The position numbers and the translations under genes were made by a program. From positions 1-10,870 of the forward strand of contig CAZZFQ010000047.1 of the NCBI GenBank assembly GCA_964653695.1: DNA of 10,870 nt. The letters run 5' to 3'. The notes under the pieces were generated by a model that was given only the letters and a program-made list of their open reading frames with translations, had not been told where the DNA came from and did no database searches. Numbering within the stretch: position 1 is the stretch's first letter; each line of letters starts with the position of its first letter. Source of the stretch: JALHTG01 sp964653695 (lineage in GTDB: Archaea > Thermoproteota > Bathyarchaeia > 40CM-2-53-6 > JALHTG01). Positions 1 to 6,448 of the stretch are shown here, piece by piece.

Positions 1-51
1 CCTAATTCTTGCCAAGACGATTACTGGCGATGCATTCGTAACCACTGGCAT
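1..51 (-). CDS. PIN-domain protein, N-terminal 17 codons only (runs off window)
   Basis: Reading leftward from an ATG at 51, the 17 codons give MPVVTNASPVIVLARIR with no stop before the window edge. This resembles the opening strand and turn of PIN-domain ribonucleases of the DUF3368/VapC-like group, whose members typically begin V-V-(S/D)-(N/D)-(A/T)-S-P-L-I-x-L-A-K-I. The position of the usual first acidic residue carries Asn, as in some members of that group. The start is supported by a TATA-like box at 74-82, about 26 bases upstream, which would make the message leaderless. PIN proteins of this type are often toxins paired with a small antitoxin just upstream. No intact antitoxin is visible between 52 and 651. 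Only 17 residues are available, so the family call is an inference. Confidence 0.5.
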   Translation of the reverse strand, partial: MPVVTNASPVIVLARIR

Positions 52-73
52 AGTAGAATACTGTAGCCGGGAT

Positions 74-106
74 CATAAATAGTTAACGTCTGATAAATAT
101 GTTAAC
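74..106 (-). promoter_or_regulatory. Promoter with duplicated TATA/GTTAAC element ahead of the PIN gene
   Basis: Two near-identical copies of a 14-15 base block occur on the plus strand: CATAAATAGTTAAC at 74-87 and GATAAATATGTTAAC at 92-106. They differ by one substitution and one inserted T, and the GTTAAC palindromes sit 19 bases apart. Read on the minus strand, each copy contains a TATA-like ATTTAT. The nearer box (74-82) lies at the right distance for transcription starting at the PIN-gene ATG (51). The duplication may be an operator bound by a repressor, as in autoregulated toxin-antitoxin promoters, or simply a tandem promoter. The repeat is seen directly; the function is inferred. Confidence 0.45.
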
Positions 107-194
107 AACATCAATTCTGCAGGTGCTACGTCTGCGAGCATGTGAGACCTGTGATGGAGATGGCCGTCTTGAAGGGCCTTCGAAACTGGATGGT

Positions 195-395
195 GATAGT
201 ACCCTGAGATTAGAGCCCCTGCATTGATCAATACTCGCAGAAATCGAAGATCAGCTGACGGTTTCGTTTTGAGATCTGATTACGCGCATTGATTCTCTTA
301 ATTACGGCTTCCATTCTGCCTTTGATGCCGTAGATGTCTTCTCCCATATCTTCTTGGGCGTTAATCTTTGAGCTCTTTTTATGGTCACGATCCAA
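195..395 (-). pseudogene. Decayed N-terminus of an archaeal tyrosine recombinase (integrase)
   Basis: On the minus strand a frame opens after a stop at 399-401, with a possible TTG start at 393-395. It gives 55 residues to a TGA at 228-230, including GEDIYGIKGRMEAVIKRI and ISKRNRQLIFDFCEY. This looks like the N-terminal SAM-like DNA-binding region of archaeal XerA/integrase-type recombinases, where a basic helix leads into (S/R)-x-(R/K)-N-x-x-L-I-x-x-F-x-x-Y followed by a G-L-S turn. After the TGA the same frame reads SMQGL, a second stop (TAA, 210-212), then SQGTIT, so the expected Gly-Leu turn is present but interrupted. Homology fades beyond about 195, probably through a frameshift or truncation. 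No catalytic domain (Arg...His-x-x-Arg...Tyr) is visible. The family call rests on a short stretch. What is left suggests an old integration event. Confidence 0.42.
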
Positions 396-401
396 ATCTC
401 A

Positions 402-651
402 GAATTGGAGCGTGGGGTGGGATTCGCGCACCAGTTTACCGGTAAAACTCTACTCGAAGACCGTTTCCTGAGACCCGGGAGAACCGAGTTCCCGCGGGCC
501 CGCCACAAATACCATCCGGGTCTTTGTTTTGCGCTGTAATCATTGACAGGAGATTATGCGATATCACATCAACTATCCAGTCTTGTGTGCTAAGGACGTC
601 GCGTCGGACTACATACTCATGGAAGGAAGGGAACATGTCAAAGGTTAGGTT
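402..651. other. Stretch without a supportable gene
   Basis: Between the integrase remnant and the end of the dihydrolipoamide dehydrogenase gene I see no convincing gene. A 66-codon minus-strand frame (436-636) begins 15 bases after that gene, but it has no recognisable motif and ends in a GC-rich, low-information tail. The segment 471-503 holds GC-rich palindromic runs (CCCGGG, CCCGCGGGCCCG) that briefly suggest a tRNA 3' end, but no proper T-loop can be drawn. This may be further decayed insert sequence. Confidence 0.5.
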
Positions 652-2043
652 CTAAGTATTGGGAATGTTGATTGCTTTTCCCAAGGCGTTCCCAGCGGCC
701 TCCATCAAAGCCTCTGACAATGTCGGGTGAGGATGAACCGCAGAACTCAGGTCTTCTATTCTGGCACCCACCTTGAGGGCGAGCACGCCTTCGCCAATGA
801 GCTCAGAAGCGCCGGATCCCACTATTTGGATTCCTAGAAGACTCCCTGAAGACTTTTCTCCGACGACCTTCACAAAACCTTCTTTTTCGTTGGCTGCCTG
901 CGCACGTCCCGATGCAACGAACGGAAAGCGTCCGGCCACAGTTGTGTAACCCAGCTCCTTGGCTTTTCTCTCAGTAAGGCCAATAGTAGCAATCTCCGGC
1001 TCAGTGTAAATGACTTCAGGAATCACTGTGTCTCTTTTCTGTTCTATCCCAGATATCTCCTCAGCCACTACTATTCCCTCATGTGAGGCTTTGTGGGCTA
1101 GAAGGGGGGGACCTGTGATATCTCCGATTGCGTAAGTTCCCGGAACACTCGTTTGCAGATGGTCATCAACTCTAACAAATCCCTTCTCATCCAACTCAAC
1201 CCCTGCACGTTCTATTGCAGAAGTGTTCGGCGCTCTTCCTACGGAAACCAATATGCGATCTACATCAACCAAGGTCTCGCCTTGAGGGGTTCCCACCTGG
1301 ACCCGGGCAGCCCCGTCAACCAGTCTAAAACCATTGGCCGAGGACTTCACATGGATCGTCACCCCCAGTCTCAGAAGTCTCCTTTGAACGATCGATACTA
1401 GCTCATGATCGACACTAGGTAGGATCTGATCCATCATCTCCACGATCGTAACGTGGCTACCTAGCATTGCATACATCGAGCCGATTTCCGAGCCCACTAC
1501 GCCTCCCCCGATCACAAGCAACCGGCCTGGAACCTCCTCTAGCTCCAAAGCCTCTCTGGAGCTCAGAACAAGTTGTCCATCGAACCGAAAGTTAGGGAGC
1601 TCAATCGGCTTTGAACCGACCGCTATGATGATCCTATCCGCGTTGAAGACCTCTGACCCTGATTTCCCTCTGACCTCGATTTCCCTAGGCGATCGAAACA
1701 CCGCCTCGCCATAGACCACCTCAACATCATTTTCCCTGCATAGATACTCTATGCCTGAAGCCCGCCCATCGACAATCCTTTTTTTCCACAATTGGACCTG
1801 CCGGAAGTCCAGCCGCAGACCCTCGCTTCTTACGCCGATCTCTTCGGCTCTGTTGATATTTTCTATCAACCTTGCGACAGAAATCAGGGCCTTTGATGGA
1901 ATGCAAGCGTGATTCAAGCACTCTCCGCCCAGACGTTCCTTCTCGACCAATGCAACTCGCTTAGCCAACTGGCCCAGACGAATCGCCGCAGCATACCCGC
2001 CAGGGCCACTGCCAATCACTAAAGCTTCAACTCTACGAGCCAT
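652..2043 (-). CDS. lpdA: Dihydrolipoamide dehydrogenase (E3)
   Basis: A 463-residue FAD- and NAD-dependent flavoprotein that reoxidises the dihydrolipoyl arm of 2-oxoacid dehydrogenase complexes or of the glycine cleavage H-protein in the cytoplasm. In order: an FAD-binding GSGPGG (11-16); the redox-active disulfide in GGECLNHACIPSK (Cys42/Cys47); a second dinucleotide site VIGGGVVGSEIG, followed by an acidic residue in TIVEMMD that favours NAD over NADP; the FAD motif AIGDITGPPLLAHKA; and the C-terminal interface site HPHPTLSE, whose His439 and Glu444 form the catalytic pair. Length is normal for the family. The ATG at 2043 lies right before the first beta strand. No E1, E2, H-protein or lipoylation gene is visible here, so the partner complex is unknown. 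It diverges from the AhpF-like gene. Confidence 0.93.
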   Translation of the reverse strand: MARRVEALVIGSGPGGYAAAIRLGQLAKRVALVEKERLGGECLNHACIPSKALISVARLIENINRAEEIGVRSEGLRLDFRQVQLWKKRIVDGRASGIEYLCRENDVEVVYGEAVFRSPREIEVRGKSGSEVFNADRIIIAVGSKPIELPNFRFDGQLVLSSREALELEEVPGRLLVIGGGVVGSEIGSMYAMLGSHVTIVEMMDQILPSVDHELVSIVQRRLLRLGVTIHVKSSANGFRLVDGAARVQVGTPQGETLVDVDRILVSVGRAPNTSAIERAGVELDEKGFVRVDDHLQTSVPGTYAIGDITGPPLLAHKASHEGIVVAEEISGIEQKRDTVIPEVIYTEPEIATIGLTERKAKELGYTTVAGRFPFVASGRAQAANEKEGFVKVVGEKSSGSLLGIQIVGSGASELIGEGVLALKVGARIEDLSSAVHPHPTLSEALMEAAGNALGKAINIPNT

Positions 2044-2076
2044 GGTTGTCTCGGCTTCATCCAGATCCTTGAAATG

Positions 2077-2084
2077 CTTTAAAG
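2077..2084 (-). promoter_or_regulatory. TATA box of the dihydrolipoamide dehydrogenase gene
   Basis: On the minus strand CTTTAAAG lies 34 bases ahead of the ATG at 2043. Archaeal transcription starts about 25 bases downstream of TATA, which predicts a leader of about 10 bases. No Shine-Dalgarno sequence is needed or seen. Confidence 0.55.
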
Positions 2085-2172
2085 ATTATGAGGAGCGTTC
2101 GCCTCATTTCTCGTCGTGAGCAGCAAAGCACACTTTGATGTGAGACATAGTCAAAGCTGAGTTGATTGTGAA

Positions 2173-3801
2173 ATGGCAAGAAGCACGGGTGTCATAACGC
2201 CGACAGAGGAGATGATTTCCAGTGAGCTCACTTCTAGGCTCAGGGCGCTTCTGGACAGATTGCCCCATAGCGTAACAATACATCTCTTCACAAAGAAGGG
2301 AAGAAACGATGATCTCAATGACATTGCAAGAAGCGTCATCTCGGCCTTTTCAGGGCTCTCAAACAAAGTAAGACTTGAAGAGCATGGATTAGACCATCCT
2401 CTCGCGAAAGAGTGGAGTATCAAACGGTCACCAACGATCCTGTTCGAGCCTGAAATCTATCATATACGATGGCTTGGTGCCCCTGCCGGGCAAGAGACGC
2501 AGGCCTTTCTTCAAGCGATCTTGCTGATCGGCAGTAGGCATGGAGGCCTTAGCGATCAGTCATTGAAGGTGATGAAGGATATAGACTCTGTCAGAGATGT
2601 CAAGGTTTTCGTGAGCATTACCTGTCCGTACTGCCCGCAGCAAGTGGTGAATGGGATCAGAGCGGCTGTGGAGAAGCCAGATCTGGTTTCCTTAGAAATC
2701 ATCGACACAATGGCGAATCAGGATCTTGCCGTTCAATACCGAGTTCAAGGGGTTCCTCAGACCTTCGCCAATGGTAAGCTGATAGCGAGCGGTGCTCAGC
2801 CAGAGGAGCTCTTCGTACTGTCTCTACAAAAGATGGAACAGCAGACCTACTTCATTCCGGACATTGATGCCGAGCTAGTTGAGAAGGATCTAGTCATAGT
2901 GGGCGGAGGCCCCGCTGGTCTGACAGCAGGAATATACGCAGCAAGGAGTGGCCTCAATGTCTGTGTTGTTGAGAGAGGAACACTGGGCGGACAGGTAGCA
3001 ATTACGCCTTTCGTAGAGAACTACACTGGCTTCACGATGGTGGGCGGCAAGGCTCTGGTCGATCTGATGGTCAATCATGCGTTGCAGTATGTCCAGATAT
3101 TTCCGGGCGAAGCTGTTTTGGACATAAAGCCTGGAGCGACATTCACTGTTACGACCAGTAGGCGACGCTTTCTCACAAAGGCTGTCTTGCTTGCCACTGG
3201 TGCAACCCATCGCCGTCTTGATGTCCCTGGAGAGAGTAGACTGACCGGACTTGGCGTAAGCTATTGCAGCACATGCGACGGACCTCTTTTCAAAGGCAGG
3301 AAGGTGATCGTTGTGGGTGGTGGGGATAGTGCTACAACGGAATCATTGTACCTTCATAATATGGGAGTGAAGGTGACATTGGTTCACAGGGGTGACCGGC
3401 TGAGTGCGCAAGAGCATCTCAGTAAGCAGATCTCGGCCCTGCGAATACCTGTGCTATGGAACACTGAGGTTCGTGAGATCAGAGGTGAGGAGAAGGTGAA
3501 GGAAGTTCTGCTTCATAATAACAGAAGTGGAGAAGACACTGTCGCGAATGTAGATGGAGTCTTCATCGCCATAGGATATGATCCCCAGACCGAACTGGCC
3601 AAGAAGGCAAATGTTGAGTTGACGGAGAACGGATATATCAAGCACGACAGCCATCACAGAACTAGTGTCCAAAGGATATACTCTGCTGGCGATGTAGAAG
3701 GAGGCTTCAAGCAGATAGTCACCGCTGCCGGCCAGGGAGCAGAAGCGGCGCTGTCAATATTCGAAGATATTGGCAATTCATACCAGAAAAGACAGAAATA
3801 G
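2173..3801 (+). CDS. AhpF-like thioredoxin reductase with N-terminal tandem thioredoxin folds
   Basis: A 542-residue fusion with the domain order of alkyl hydroperoxide reductase subunit F (about 520 residues in bacteria). Residues 1 to about 125 form a first thioredoxin-like fold with no CxxC. Residues about 126-225 form a second fold carrying CPYC (Cys151/Cys154) and a cis-Pro turn in QGVPQTF. From about 235 on it is a thioredoxin-reductase module: FAD site GGGPAG (244-249), redox centre CSTCD (Cys365/Cys368), NAD(P) site GGGDSA (382-387), and a closing FAD motif SAGDVEGGFKQIV. Electrons should pass from NAD(P)H through FAD and Cys365/368 to Cys151/154, then to a peroxiredoxin or other disulfide. 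No AhpC-type peroxiredoxin is in the window, so the acceptor is unknown. The ATG at 2173 is the first in frame and leaves the first fold complete. It shares a 129-base divergent region with lpdA. Confidence 0.88.
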   Translation: MARSTGVITPTEEMISSELTSRLRALLDRLPHSVTIHLFTKKGRNDDLNDIARSVISAFSGLSNKVRLEEHGLDHPLAKEWSIKRSPTILFEPEIYHIRWLGAPAGQETQAFLQAILLIGSRHGGLSDQSLKVMKDIDSVRDVKVFVSITCPYCPQQVVNGIRAAVEKPDLVSLEIIDTMANQDLAVQYRVQGVPQTFANGKLIASGAQPEELFVLSLQKMEQQTYFIPDIDAELVEKDLVIVGGGPAGLTAGIYAARSGLNVCVVERGTLGGQVAITPFVENYTGFTMVGGKALVDLMVNHALQYVQIFPGEAVLDIKPGATFTVTTSRRRFLTKAVLLATGATHRRLDVPGESRLTGLGVSYCSTCDGPLFKGRKVIVVGGGDSATTESLYLHNMGVKVTLVHRGDRLSAQEHLSKQISALRIPVLWNTEVREIRGEEKVKEVLLHNNRSGEDTVANVDGVFIAIGYDPQTELAKKANVELTENGYIKHDSHHRTSVQRIYSAGDVEGGFKQIVTAAGQGAEAALSIFEDIGNSYQKRQK

Positions 3802-3914
3802 TGAAGGACACCATACTCGTAACAACGAACATCCTTCCTTCTCGGAGAACTCGCACGCGACAATCGTCGGAGGTTCTGAACAGGGCAACGAAACCAGATG
3901 AGTGGACACGAAAG

Positions 3915-3920
3915 GTATAG
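3915..3920 (+). promoter_or_regulatory. Possible TATA box of the sugar kinase gene
   Basis: GTATAG lies 44-49 bases ahead of the preferred ATG (3964). It would start transcription near 3944 and leave a leader of about 20 bases that includes GGAG (3951-3954). The match to an archaeal TATA box is only moderate. Confidence 0.3.
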
Positions 3921-3963
3921 AACCATCCGAAGAAAGTAGGCATAATGTTTGGAGACTTGTGGG

Positions 3964-4938
3964 ATGAAGGTCTTCTCTGGGATTGAAGGAGGGGCCTCAA
4001 GGACTACATGCGTCATAGGAGACGAGACTGGAAAGCTCCTGGGTGTCGGCTACGGCGGTCCTTCCAACTACCTTACAGTGAGCATGGAAACTGTGAAGAA
4101 ATCCCTCAGGGAAGCGTTAGACAGCGCTCTCAAGGCGTGTGGCGTATTACGGTCTTTAGAAGGGGCATACGTTGGCCTTGCCGGAGTAGGTTTGCTCCAT
4201 CAGCCACCAATTCTCGAAAACACTGTGCAGAAGGCCACCGGATCCAAAAAAACCTTCATCAACAACGACGGCTATGTCGCGATGCATGGGGCTTTCGCTG
4301 GCGGTCCCGGAATGATATTGGTGTCAGGCACTGGATCAATCGCTATGGGGTCTAATGAAAACGGGAAGGTTGCAAGAGTTGGCGGCTGGGGGCACATCCT
4401 GGGAGATGAAGGAAGTGGATTCCATCTTGGCCTTGAAGGCGTGCGCGCTGTGACGAGGGCTCACGATTGTTTGCTGCCGTCAACTGAGCTAACAGAGAAG
4501 GCCCTCAGCTTCTTCGGCGCAGAACGAGTCGAAGAGCTGGTGAGGGTTTTCTATTTGGATGGCGTCGGAAAGGAGAGATTGGCAGCCTTCTCAGAAGAAG
4601 TGTTGGCTGCTGCTTCGAGAGGAGACGGCGTAGCTATCGAGATAGTTGCTTCGGAATGTAAAGCCTTGAAGCAGATGGTGAGAGTTCTGAGAGCGAGGCT
4701 CTCCCTTGACACGCCTAGGCTTGCATTGTTCGGAGGCGTTTTTGAGGGTTCTCAGTGGTTTACGAAGAGGTTCATTGAAGAGTTGGGAGACGACGCCGAA
4801 GTGGTCAAGCCTCAATTTAGTTCTGTCACGGGTGCCTTCATGCTTGCACTAACTTCCTCTTGCATTGAGCTAACTCCAGAAATCATCGAAAACATCCGAG
4901 AATCTGAAAACGCACTGCTTCGACAGAGTCGCCGTTAG
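3964..4938 (+). CDS. BadF/BadG/BcrA-type sugar kinase (N-acetylglucosamine kinase-like)
   Basis: A 324-residue protein of the actin-fold BadF/BadG/BcrA/BcrD ATPase family, whose stand-alone members phosphorylate N-acetylglucosamine, glucosamine or related hexoses with ATP. Visible in order: a phosphate-1 loop with GIEGGASRTTCVIGD near the N-terminus; NNDGYVAMHGA, with the Asp expected to act as catalytic base; phosphate-2 loop LVSGTGSIAMG; the family signature GGWGHILGDEGSG; and an adenosine-binding LFGGVFEGS near the C-terminus. I chose ATG 3964 because it sits directly before the first beta strand and has GGAG 9 bases upstream. A TTG at 3949 would add five residues. An ATG at 3945 is out of frame and stops early. 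There is no transporter or deaminase beside it, so the sugar cannot be named. It converges with hisS, 31 bases apart. Confidence 0.8.
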   Translation: MKVFSGIEGGASRTTCVIGDETGKLLGVGYGGPSNYLTVSMETVKKSLREALDSALKACGVLRSLEGAYVGLAGVGLLHQPPILENTVQKATGSKKTFINNDGYVAMHGAFAGGPGMILVSGTGSIAMGSNENGKVARVGGWGHILGDEGSGFHLGLEGVRAVTRAHDCLLPSTELTEKALSFFGAERVEELVRVFYLDGVGKERLAAFSEEVLAAASRGDGVAIEIVASECKALKQMVRVLRARLSLDTPRLALFGGVFEGSQWFTKRFIEELGDDAEVVKPQFSSVTGAFMLALTSSCIELTPEIIENIRESENALLRQSRR

Positions 4939-4969
4939 GATTGTTGCAGCATGCTCTCTTGCATACCAC

Positions 4970-6274
4970 CTACAACTCTTTCTGAATGTCTTCGATTCTG
5001 ATTTCCTTCTCCTTCCGACTCTGCATATCTCTAAGCTTAACAAATCCCCTTTCTAATTCCCTTCGTCCAACAACAACCACGTAAGGAATTCTCATAGAAT
5101 CCGCATATTCCAGCTGTTTTTCGAGACTTCTCTCCTTCAAATCGAAGTCAGTTGCCAGTCCAGTGCGCCTCAACTTCCCGACCAGATCCAAGGCCCTGGA
5201 GAGAACGTCTGCAGTGGCAGATGCAACGAATACTCTCGGTGTCTCAGGTAGCTTCGGATAGAGCGAGGATCTTTCGAGAGAAATCATGAGTCGCTCTATC
5301 CCGCCTGCCACACCCGTCGCTGGCATATCTCGTTTGCCATAGATGGCGCATAGCTTGTCGTATCTGCCTCCCCCGAAGATTGACCCTATATCCTCGCCTC
5401 CTTTATCATATGCTTCGAATACGATGCCGTCGTAGTATCCAATGCCGCGGACGACGCTCAGATCATACATGCATTTGCCACTTCTGCCAAGCGACTTGAG
5501 AACATCTGCCAGTCTGGTTAGCTTGCTTCGTGCCGCCTCTGCGATCATGTCCTCACGAAACAGTCTTGGAAGTTCAGAGAGAACCTTTTCAGGAGGTCCT
5601 CTAAGTGAGCAAAGCTCCTTTATGGCTTCAATCTGTCTCCCAGACAGACCGCTCCTCTCGAACTCCTTTGTGACCTCTGTCTCAGGCAATTTCGACAGTT
5701 TGTCAACGGTGACTAGTGTGCTGTCAATCTGTGCTCTGGTCTCTACGCCAATCTTCCGAAGAAGGGCCTCCACAAGCGTCCTATCACTGATTCGAACCTC
5801 ATACTCTCTCAGTCCAACGCTCTCTAAGGCGTCCATGCCGACGCAGATCGCTTCACCGTCAGCCAGCGGGTCACTGGTTCCGAATATCTCTGCGTCCCAT
5901 TGGCGGAAGTGTCTATATCTGGCGAATTGAGGTTCATCATACCGCCATGAATCGGCGATCGAACACAGCCTGATGGGCTCGGGAAGGTCAAGTCTGTTTG
6001 CGACCATCCTCGCCATTCCAACGGTAAGATCGAACCTAAGGCCCAGATTCCTGCCAGCTTTGTCTGCAAACCAGTAGATTTCCTCCCTGATCTGGGGGCC
6101 CGACTTGGCCTCAAGTGTCTCTAGGTGCTCGATCGGCGTTGGTTCCATCATCCTGAATCCGTACCGTTGGAGCACTTCGGATATCTTGCCTTCAACCCAG
6201 ACTCGCTTCGCTACCTCTTGAGGCTCTATGTCCCTCATTCCTCTCGGCGTAGAGAACTTTTGTGACAAGGACAT
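4970..6274 (-). CDS. hisS: Histidyl-tRNA synthetase
   Basis: A 434-residue class II aminoacyl-tRNA synthetase that charges tRNA-His with histidine in the cytoplasm. Class motifs are in order: motif 1 region after PRGMRDIEP (10-18); GLRFDLTVGMARM (78-90) in the histidine/ATP site; motif 2 SWRYDEPQFARYRHFRQWD with class II Arg111; the HisRS-specific VVRGIGYYDGIVFEAY with Arg276; GGGRYDKL; and motif 3 TGVAGGIERLM with Arg328. The last 90 or so residues, beginning PRVFVASA, form the anticodon-binding domain. The Trp in SWRY where many relatives have Phe is a minor variation. The ATG at 6274 has AGGAG five bases upstream (6280-6284). Length is typical of archaeal enzymes. It diverges from the amidohydrolase gene across 174 bases. 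Confidence 0.93.
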   Translation of the reverse strand: MSLSQKFSTPRGMRDIEPQEVAKRVWVEGKISEVLQRYGFRMMEPTPIEHLETLEAKSGPQIREEIYWFADKAGRNLGLRFDLTVGMARMVANRLDLPEPIRLCSIADSWRYDEPQFARYRHFRQWDAEIFGTSDPLADGEAICVGMDALESVGLREYEVRISDRTLVEALLRKIGVETRAQIDSTLVTVDKLSKLPETEVTKEFERSGLSGRQIEAIKELCSLRGPPEKVLSELPRLFREDMIAEAARSKLTRLADVLKSLGRSGKCMYDLSVVRGIGYYDGIVFEAYDKGGEDIGSIFGGGRYDKLCAIYGKRDMPATGVAGGIERLMISLERSSLYPKLPETPRVFVASATADVLSRALDLVGKLRRTGLATDFDLKERSLEKQLEYADSMRIPYVVVVGRRELERGFVKLRDMQSRKEKEIRIEDIQKEL

Positions 6275-6279
6275 CGGCT

Positions 6280-6284
6280 CTCCT
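6280..6284 (-). promoter_or_regulatory. Shine-Dalgarno site fixing the hisS start
   Basis: AGGAG on the minus strand, five bases before the ATG at 6274, so hisS probably has a leader, unlike several neighbours. Confidence 0.6.
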
Positions 6285-6406
6285 GTCTGTACAGTGTTAT
6301 CTTGGCACCACAGGATAAGGTGACGTGCTGCGCTTAACTATGTTTCCTAGAAAATGTCCGACCACTCCGTCCCACAAGAGTCAGAGACGCGGCCGCTTGA
6401 AACGTG

Positions 6407-6413
6407 TTTATCC
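6407..6413 (+). promoter_or_regulatory. TATA-like box of the M20 amidohydrolase gene
   Basis: TTTATCC lies 36-42 bases before the ATG at 6449 and predicts a transcript start near 6436 with a leader of about 13 bases. No Shine-Dalgarno sequence is seen. Confidence 0.4.
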
Positions 6414-6448
6414 ATAAGATACACTATGAGTGAGTGAGTTGTTGAGCG

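Noticed and set aside
149..206. Possible C/D box small RNA (GTGATGG ... GTGATAG ... CTGA)
   Set aside because: The boxes deviate from RUGAUGA/CUGA and the spacing between the C' and D-like boxes is only a few bases, too short for a guide.
471..503. GC-rich run ending CGGGCCCGCCA that looks like a tRNA 3' end or integrase attachment site
   Set aside because: No TTCGAAT-type T loop, no matching 5' acceptor and no anticodon arm can be drawn on either strand.
302..508. 68-codon minus-strand frame overlapping the integrase remnant
   Set aside because: Arg/Ser/Lys-rich and without domain signal; the overlapping frame (228-395) has clear protein-family character, so this one is a shadow.
436..636. 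66-codon minus-strand frame starting 15 bases after lpdA
   Set aside because: No recognisable motif and no Shine-Dalgarno; its C-terminal third is translated from a GC-rich palindromic run. The spacing alone is not enough to call a gene.
3802..3963. Possible small RNA in the spacer between the AhpF-like gene and the kinase
   Set aside because: Only one C-box-like word (AGATGAG) and no ordered D box; no stable fold is evident by eye.
3949..3963. TTG start adding METCG to the sugar kinase
   Set aside because: The ATG at 3964 precedes the first beta strand directly and has a GGAG upstream; the TTG offers no such support.
5442..5930. 162-codon plus-strand frame inside hisS
   Set aside because: Antisense shadow of hisS; Ser/Leu-rich composition is typical of the reverse strand of a conserved gene.
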